DNA of 64,000 nt from Brevundimonas subvibrioides (GTDB lineage: Bacteria > Pseudomonadota > Alphaproteobacteria > Caulobacterales > Caulobacteraceae). Under the pieces are notes generated by a model, which saw nothing but the letters and a program-made list of their open reading frames with translations, did not search any database and was not told where the DNA came from. Numbering within the stretch: the first letter of the stretch is position 1; the number at the start of each line of letters is the position of its first letter. Location: the NCBI RefSeq assembly GCF_002280785.1, contig NZ_NCEQ01000006.1:62001-126000 (forward strand). Direction: 5' to 3'. Below, in pieces: positions 59,556 to 64,000 of this stretch. The position numbers and the translations under genes were made by a program.

Positions 59556-60808
59556 GCCCGGACGGGCAAGCCCATCATCAGCCCCCTGGCGCGGTCGGCC
59601 AGCACCGGAACCCCGTGGTCGCGGGCGGCCTCGGCGGCCTCTGCGAGGACGAAGGCGGCCTGATCCGGGTCGGAACCCATCAGCTCGCTACGGGCGATCA
59701 TCAGCCGGGCCATGGCGATCTGGTCGACGGCCCAGTCGATGACCGAGGGGGCGCCGGTGCGGTCGGCGAGGCGGCGACGGACGCGCGTCTCGATCTTCGT
59801 GAGTTCGGTGAGGTCGCCGGCGGTCGCGGCCGTCTCGATCTCGCGCGCGACCAGCAGGTCGAGGGCGAGGGCGCCGAGGATCGTGCCGTGGCCGGTCGTC
59901 AGGGCGACGGACTGGCGGATCGGTTCGATGGGGGCGACCGGGTCGATGGAACGCGCGATCTGGATGGCGACCCAGTCCAGGGGGCTGTGATCGACGAAGA
60001 ACTGGTCGGCGGCGGCGTCGAACATCTCGTGGCCGGTCTGCATCGCGGCTTCGTCGTCAGCCATGGCGGCGAGGGCGGACAGGCCTGCGGCGCACAGGGC
60101 GAGCGCCCGGGCGCGGGTCAGGGGGCGTGTGTCCGGCGAGGAGGCTTCCACGAGGGCGGTCAGGTCGCGTCCCGCCTGGTCCAGCAGGCGGGCGTCGCGC
60201 TGGATGATGCCGCCTTCCAGCGCCAGCGCCGCGCTGTCGAGGCGCAGGTCGTCGGCCTCGAGCGGATTGTGCTTCGTGAGGGCATGCAGGGCCGCGTCCA
60301 TCAGGGCGGCGGCGTCCTGACGGTCGACGGTCTTTTCGCTCAAACGGGCCTGACGCGCGCGGATCCTGGCATGGACCCCGGCGCAGGAGGCGAGGGTCGG
60401 CAGGCGTTTCGAGGTCGCTTCGCGGGCCCACTCCGCCGCCTGGACGATGGCGTTGCGGTCTCCGAACAGGTCGAATTTCGTGATCTGGGCCTGGGCCCCG
60501 GCCAGCAGGGCGCGGGCGCGTTCGTCCTCGGTGCGGGCGGCCTTCAGGGAGTCCTCGGCGGCGGAGAGGGCGCGGGCGATGCTGTCGGGGGCGCCGCTGC
60601 GACGGGCATGCTCTCGCCACAGGATCGAGGCGCGATGCCAGGTCTGGGATGGTCGCAAGCAGGAGACGCGGCCGCCATCGGTGGTCAGGGACCGCGCCTC
60701 GCGCGCAAGAAGGTCGACGCCGATCAGCTCCAGCCAGCCCAGGTCGTCGCTTTCGCGCGCCTGAACGAAGAGCCGTCTCAGATCCTTGCCGAACTCGAAC
60801 ATGGCCAC
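59552..60808 (-). CDS. Hypothetical alpha-helical protein
   Basis: A 418-residue soluble protein, nearly all alpha-helical with Ala/Arg-rich helices. Possible TPR-like stretches (DSLKAARTEDERARALLAGAQAQI, SALAAMADDEAAMQTGHEMFDAA) are present, but there are no recognised catalytic motifs and no signal peptide. GTG at 60808 has GGAGAG seven bases upstream; the ATG two codons later is the alternative. It converges on the DUF6491 gene with a four-base overlap and diverges from the Old Yellow Enzyme gene. No family can be named; a scaffold or repeat protein is likely from composition. Confidence 0.75.
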   Translation of the reverse strand: MAMFEFGKDLRRLFVQARESDDLGWLELIGVDLLAREARSLTTDGGRVSCLRPSQTWHRASILWREHARRSGAPDSIARALSAAEDSLKAARTEDERARALLAGAQAQITKFDLFGDRNAIVQAAEWAREATSKRLPTLASCAGVHARIRARQARLSEKTVDRQDAAALMDAALHALTKHNPLEADDLRLDSAALALEGGIIQRDARLLDQAGRDLTALVEASSPDTRPLTRARALALCAAGLSALAAMADDEAAMQTGHEMFDAAADQFFVDHSPLDWVAIQIARSIDPVAPIEPIRQSVALTTGHGTILGALALDLLVAREIETAATAGDLTELTKIETRVRRRLADRTGAPSVIDWAVDQIAMARLMIARSELMGSDPDQAAFVLAEAAEAARDHGVPVLADRARGLMMGLPVRA

Positions 60809-60963
60809 GTCACTACTCTCCGGTCGTCCCGCATCGGGACCGTCTCAGGCGTTCACTCCCCTGTCTAGCAAACCCGACGCCGCGACCGGGTTCCATGCAC
60901 GCCCTGTTGCGCCGCACAGTTGGGGCGCCTACCTCTTCGCGACCGCAACACCAGGTGTTTCAC

Positions 60964-62061
60964 ATGACGACCCTCTTCGACCCTATCGACCTCGGCGCGA
61001 TCCATCTCAAGAACCGGATCGTCATGGCCCCCCTGACTCGCAGCCGGGCGATCGAGGGCGAGGTTCCGAACCCGCTGGCGGTCGAATACTACGCCCAGCG
61101 CGCCTCGGTCGGCCTGATCATCTCCGAAGCCACCCAGATCAGCCAGTCGGGTCAGGGTTATCCCAACACCCCCGGCATCTTTACCGAGGCGCAGGTCGCG
61201 GGCTGGAAGTCGATCACCGAGGCGGTGCATGCCAAGGGCGGCAAGATCGTCGCCCAGCTGTGGCACGTGGGTCGGGTGTCGATCCCCGACTATCAGCCCG
61301 ACGGCGGCCAGGCCGTCGCGCCGTCAGCCATCGCCGCAGTCGGCAATGCGATGAGGCGCGACTTCTCGATGACGCCATTTGAGACGCCTCGTGCCCTGAC
61401 GGTCGACGAAATCCAGGGCATCGTCGGCGACTATGTCCACGCCGCCGAACAGGCCAGGAAGGCCGGCTTCGACGGTGTCGAGATCCATGCCGCCAACGGC
61501 TATCTGATCGACCAATTCCTCAAGGATGGTTCCAACCAGCGCGACGACCGCTATGGCGGTTCGGTCGAGAACCGCGCCCGCTTCATGCTGGAGGTCACGA
61601 CCGCCGTGGTCGCCGCCATCGGCGCGGACCGGGTCGGCATCCGTCTGTCGCCGTCGAACGGCGCCAACGGAACGATCGACAGCGATCCGGCCTCGATCTT
61701 CCTCTACGCCGCTGCGGCCCTGAAGCCGTTCGGCCTGGCCTATCTGCATCTGATCGAAGGCGAACCCGAGACCCCGATGTCGATCAAGGGCGGCGCTCCG
61801 CAGCTGGCCGCGCAGATCCGCGAAGCCTTCAGTGGTCCGTTGATGCTGAACGGCGGCCTGACTCGCGAACTGGCCGAGAAGGCCCTCGCTGAGGGTCGCG
61901 CCGACCTGATCAGCTCGGGCGTGCCAGTGCTGTCCAATCCCGACCTGGTCGAACGCTGGAAGCGGAACGCGCCTCTCAACGCTCCCGACTATGCCACCTT
62001 CTACGGCGGCGGGGCCAAGGGCTACACCGACTATCCGTTCCTGGAGACGGCGGAGGCCTGA
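60964..62061 (+). CDS. Alkene reductase (Old Yellow Enzyme family)
   Basis: A 365-residue FMN-dependent TIM-barrel enzyme of the Old Yellow Enzyme family, close to NemA. It has the N-terminal LKNRIVMAPLTRSRA, the substrate-binding pair H and N in VEIHAANGYLIDQFL, and the FMN-phosphate part LMLNGGLTRELAEKAL. It reduces activated C=C bonds of enones, maleimides or nitro compounds using NADPH. The start at 60964 fits the family; the upstream 155 bases hold no gene. It converges on the gene at 62101 with a hairpin between. Confidence 0.93.
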   Translation: MTTLFDPIDLGAIHLKNRIVMAPLTRSRAIEGEVPNPLAVEYYAQRASVGLIISEATQISQSGQGYPNTPGIFTEAQVAGWKSITEAVHAKGGKIVAQLWHVGRVSIPDYQPDGGQAVAPSAIAAVGNAMRRDFSMTPFETPRALTVDEIQGIVGDYVHAAEQARKAGFDGVEIHAANGYLIDQFLKDGSNQRDDRYGGSVENRARFMLEVTTAVVAAIGADRVGIRLSPSNGANGTIDSDPASIFLYAAAALKPFGLAYLHLIEGEPETPMSIKGGAPQLAAQIREAFSGPLMLNGGLTRELAEKALAEGRADLISSGVPVLSNPDLVERWKRNAPLNAPDYATFYGGGAKGYTDYPFLETAEA

Positions 62062-62074
62062 TCGAACCCGTGAT

Positions 62075-62094
62075 CGCCGGCGTTCGCGCCGGCG
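62075..62094. terminator. Hairpin between convergent genes
   Basis: CGCCGGCG-TTCG-CGCCGGCG forms a perfect eight-base-pair stem with a stable TTCG loop, 13 bases after the alkene reductase stop and just before the next stop. It has no T-tract but probably acts in both directions. Confidence 0.7.
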
Positions 62095-62100
62095 GTCGCC

Positions 62101-62799
62101 TTAAGATCCGAAGCGGGCGTTCTCGGGCACGTCCTCGAGGCGGCAGAAGTTCCACAGGTCGTCCTCGGCGCTGTCGACATCGTCGCCCAGCCGGGCCGTG
62201 CGCTTGATGACGTCCGTGCCGATGACCTCATAGGTGACGTTGTAGGCGCCCGCGTCGCCGCCGCGTTCGGTCCTGCAACGCTGGGCCTCGCCCCAGCTGT
62301 TCGGCCCGGTCTGGAGGAACTGGCCCGGCTCGCAGCCGCCGAAGTCGATGGTGAAGGCCGTGGGGGTCACGAAGGCTAGGTCACCCTCGCCGGGCCAGAC
62401 CTGGTCGCAGTCCTTGTCGCCCCGGACGTAGTAGCCGAGCGTCATGGGGATAGGCTCCGGCTCGGTCTCGCCGGGCGCGAGGGTGACGCCGGCGGGGCCT
62501 TCGGCGACTTGAGGGGTCTGGTCCCGTGTGGAACCCAGCAGGTCTTCCAGAGTGCGGTCGCTGGATGGCGTCGTCGCCGGCCGCGTGGGTCGGGGCGGTG
62601 CGGGTTGCGGGCGTTCGGCGACCGTCAGCGGCGGCTGGGCGTCGGGGCGGGGCGTCAGGGTCGATTGCGCCGGGGCGGTGTTCAGGGATCGGGTCGTCGC
62701 CGAGCCCGGGCCTTGCTGTGCCGAGGCGGCGTTCGCAAGCAGCAGGGCTCCGGTCGCCAGAGCCAGGGTTGTTCCGCAGGTCTTCGCTCGTTCGATCAT
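62101..62799 (-). CDS. Secreted hypothetical protein with proline-rich linker
   Basis: A 232-residue exported protein. The signal peptide (LALATGALLLANAASAQQ) is followed by a proline/threonine-rich low-complexity part (QPAPPRPTRPATTPSSD). The C-terminal domain has paired cysteines (GDKDCDQVW, FGGCEPGQF, AQRCRTERG, WNFCRLEDV), so disulfides are likely and location is periplasmic. No family is recognised. It is preceded by the prfC gene on the same strand, but that gene ends 53 bases upstream, so a shared transcript is possible. Confidence 0.75.
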   Translation of the reverse strand: MIERAKTCGTTLALATGALLLANAASAQQGPGSATTRSLNTAPAQSTLTPRPDAQPPLTVAERPQPAPPRPTRPATTPSSDRTLEDLLGSTRDQTPQVAEGPAGVTLAPGETEPEPIPMTLGYYVRGDKDCDQVWPGEGDLAFVTPTAFTIDFGGCEPGQFLQTGPNSWGEAQRCRTERGGDAGAYNVTYEVIGTDVIKRTARLGDDVDSAEDDLWNFCRLEDVPENARFGS

Positions 62800-62851
62800 G
62801 CCGTCCTGTCGATCATGCCTGAACGACAAAACGATGGCGGGCGACAGAGGT

Positions 62852-64000
62852 TCAGCCGCGTTCCTTCGTCTTGGTGAACGCCACCTTCGTGAAACGCTCC
62901 ATGACGTAGCCGGTCTCCCAGCTCGACTTGGCGAGAAAGACCGGGGCCTGGTCGATATCGCGGGCCATCTGGCCGCGGTATTTGGACATGAAGTCCTCGA
63001 CGTCGGCCTTCTCCCCGTCGATCCAGCGGGCCTCGGCATAGGGGCTGTGCTCGAAGATGACTTCGAGGCCGTATTCCTCACCCAGACGATCGGCCATGAC
63101 TTCGAACTGCAACTGGCCCACGGCTCCGACGATGAAGTCCGCGCCGATCTCGGGACGGAACAACTGGGTCACGCCTTCCTCGGCCAGGCCGTCGAGCGCC
63201 TTCTTCAGGTGCTTGGCCTTGAGCGGATCCTTGACCCGCACGCGCTGCAGGATTTCCGGCGCGAAATTGGGCAGGCCGGCGAAGCGGATCAGGCCGCTCT
63301 CTGACAGGCTGTCGCCGACGCGCAGGACGCCATGGTTGGGGATGCCGATCACGTCGCCGGCGAAGGCGTCGTCGGCCAGTTCGCGGTCGGAGGCGAAGAA
63401 CATGATGGGGGCGTTCACCGACAGCTGTTTGCCGGTGTTCTGGACCTTCAGCTTCATGCCGCGCTTGAAGCTGCCCGAGGCCATGCGGAACATGGCGATG
63501 CGGTCGCGGTGCTTGCGGGCCGGCATGGTCTTGGGCGGCGGCGCCCAGTCGCCGATGGCGGCCAGAAGCTCGTCGATGCCGAAGTGGCGCAGCGCCGAAC
63601 CCCACAGCACCGGGGTCATATGGCCTTCGAGGAAGGCCTGGCGGTCGAACGCCGGGTAGCCGCCCTCGACCAGTTCTTTGGCGTCAATCAGGGCCTGATG
63701 CTCGCCCGCCTCGAAATACTCGCCGGCGTCGGCCAGCGGCAGGGCGTCCGGATGCGGCACTTCATCCTTCGAGCCGGCCGGCTTCTTGGCGTAGGGCTGG
63801 AACCGGCCGGTGCCCATCTCGACCATGCCGCGCAGGCGGTTGCCGCTCTCGGCCGGCCACCAGATCGGGGAGGGGTCGAGCTGCAGGCGCGAGGCGATCT
63901 CGTCCAGCAGGGCCATCGGGTCCTGGGCCTCGCGGTCCAGCTTGTTGATGAAGGTGATGATCGGGATGTCGCGCAGGCGGCAGACCTCGAACAGCTTCAG
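62852..64000 (-). CDS. prfC: Peptide chain release factor 3, C-terminal part (gene runs off the window)
   Basis: The visible 382 residues are the C-terminal part of RF3, a GTPase that recycles RF1 and RF2 from ribosomes. The G4 motif region FINKLDREAQDP is near the window edge, followed by the RF3-specific IASRLQLDPSPIWWPAESGNRLRGM. Domain II and III parts include FRMASGSFKRGMKLKVQNTGKQL, RPEIGADFIVGAVGQLQFEVMADRLGEEYG and the end FTKVAFTKTKERG. The N-terminal P-loop lies outside. Normal RF3 is about 530 residues, so roughly 150 are missing. Reading frame is intact here. Confidence 0.93.
   Translation of the reverse strand: MKLFEVCRLRDIPIITFINKLDREAQDPMALLDEIASRLQLDPSPIWWPAESGNRLRGMVEMGTGRFQPYAKKPAGSKDEVPHPDALPLADAGEYFEAGEHQALIDAKELVEGGYPAFDRQAFLEGHMTPVLWGSALRHFGIDELLAAIGDWAPPPKTMPARKHRDRIAMFRMASGSFKRGMKLKVQNTGKQLSVNAPIMFFASDRELADDAFAGDVIGIPNHGVLRVGDSLSESGLIRFAGLPNFAPEILQRVRVKDPLKAKHLKKALDGLAEEGVTQLFRPEIGADFIVGAVGQLQFEVMADRLGEEYGLEVIFEHSPYAEARWIDGEKADVEDFMSKYRGQMARDIDQAPVFLAKSSWETGYVMERFTKVAFTKTKERG

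Noticed and set aside
1-64000. tRNA, rRNA and riboswitch genes
   Set aside because: No cloverleaf-type sequence, rRNA segment or known riboswitch core was recognised by eye on either strand.

Overview
The window looks like a chromosomal segment of a high-GC alphaproteobacterium of the order Caulobacterales, most likely Brevundimonas or a close relative. The evidence is the pair of cell-cycle phosphorelay genes cckA and chpT, a CtrA-type box (CTAA-N7-TTAAC) in front of fliQ-fliR-flhB directly upstream of cckA, a chpT/CheY/CheR gene group, and TonB receptor, DUF885 and M61 genes typical of this order. No tRNA, rRNA, CRISPR, insertion sequence or prophage gene was recognised. The taxon is an inference; no database was searched.

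Left region (1-19979): a catabolic cluster. A minus-strand operon (14730 down to 3601) encodes an SDR, a carotenoid-oxygenase-type dioxygenase, a thiolase, a PaaN-like aldehyde dehydrogenase, a second thiolase, two acyl-CoA synthetases, a nitronate-monooxygenase-type flavoprotein and a PaaI-type thioesterase. Six consecutive junctions overlap by 1-4 bases. Plus-strand genes add a second carotenoid-oxygenase-type dioxygenase with a third thiolase, a TonB receptor with a frameshift, and a feruloyl-CoA-synthetase-like enzyme. A regulator with two HxlR domains and the start of an acyl-CoA dehydrogenase complete the set. The likely job is uptake, oxidative C=C cleavage and CoA-dependent breakdown of a hydrophobic unsaturated compound (stilbenoid, phenylpropanoid or apocarotenoid). 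Related TTGCGTWA-type motifs lie in several of its promoters.

20013-24466: a compact three-gene operon (KAS III-like condensing enzyme, heme-oxygenase-like metalloenzyme, uncharacterised protein) reads away from an SMR transporter gene; an acyltransferase-3 membrane protein follows. This operon is the best candidate for an undescribed biosynthetic system.

24559-30861: a TPR protein, then fliQ-fliR-flhB and cckA. 31122-40028: an M61 peptidase and three DUF885 metalloprotein genes interleaved with a LysR regulator and a small ORF; the DUF885 block is bracketed by a 39-base inverted repeat matching at 36 positions. 40350-45411: an FAD oxidoreductase with a DUF1176 lipoprotein, a frameshifted DUF2945 gene, icd, and tandem DUF2939 genes. 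45565-53384: a fourth DUF885 gene, alaS, a DUF393 protein, recA and a DUF4344 lipoprotein. 53463-64000: a methyltransferase, an M28 peptidase, cheR, a CheY-like gene, chpT, cysQ, a DUF6491 lipoprotein, an unknown helical protein, an Old Yellow Enzyme, a secreted unknown protein and the C-terminal part of prfC.

Seven intergenic palindromic elements of two families sit mostly between convergent genes. In several places they reach into coding sequence: they appear to supply the stop codons of recA and the thioesterase gene, and encode the LysR C-terminus.
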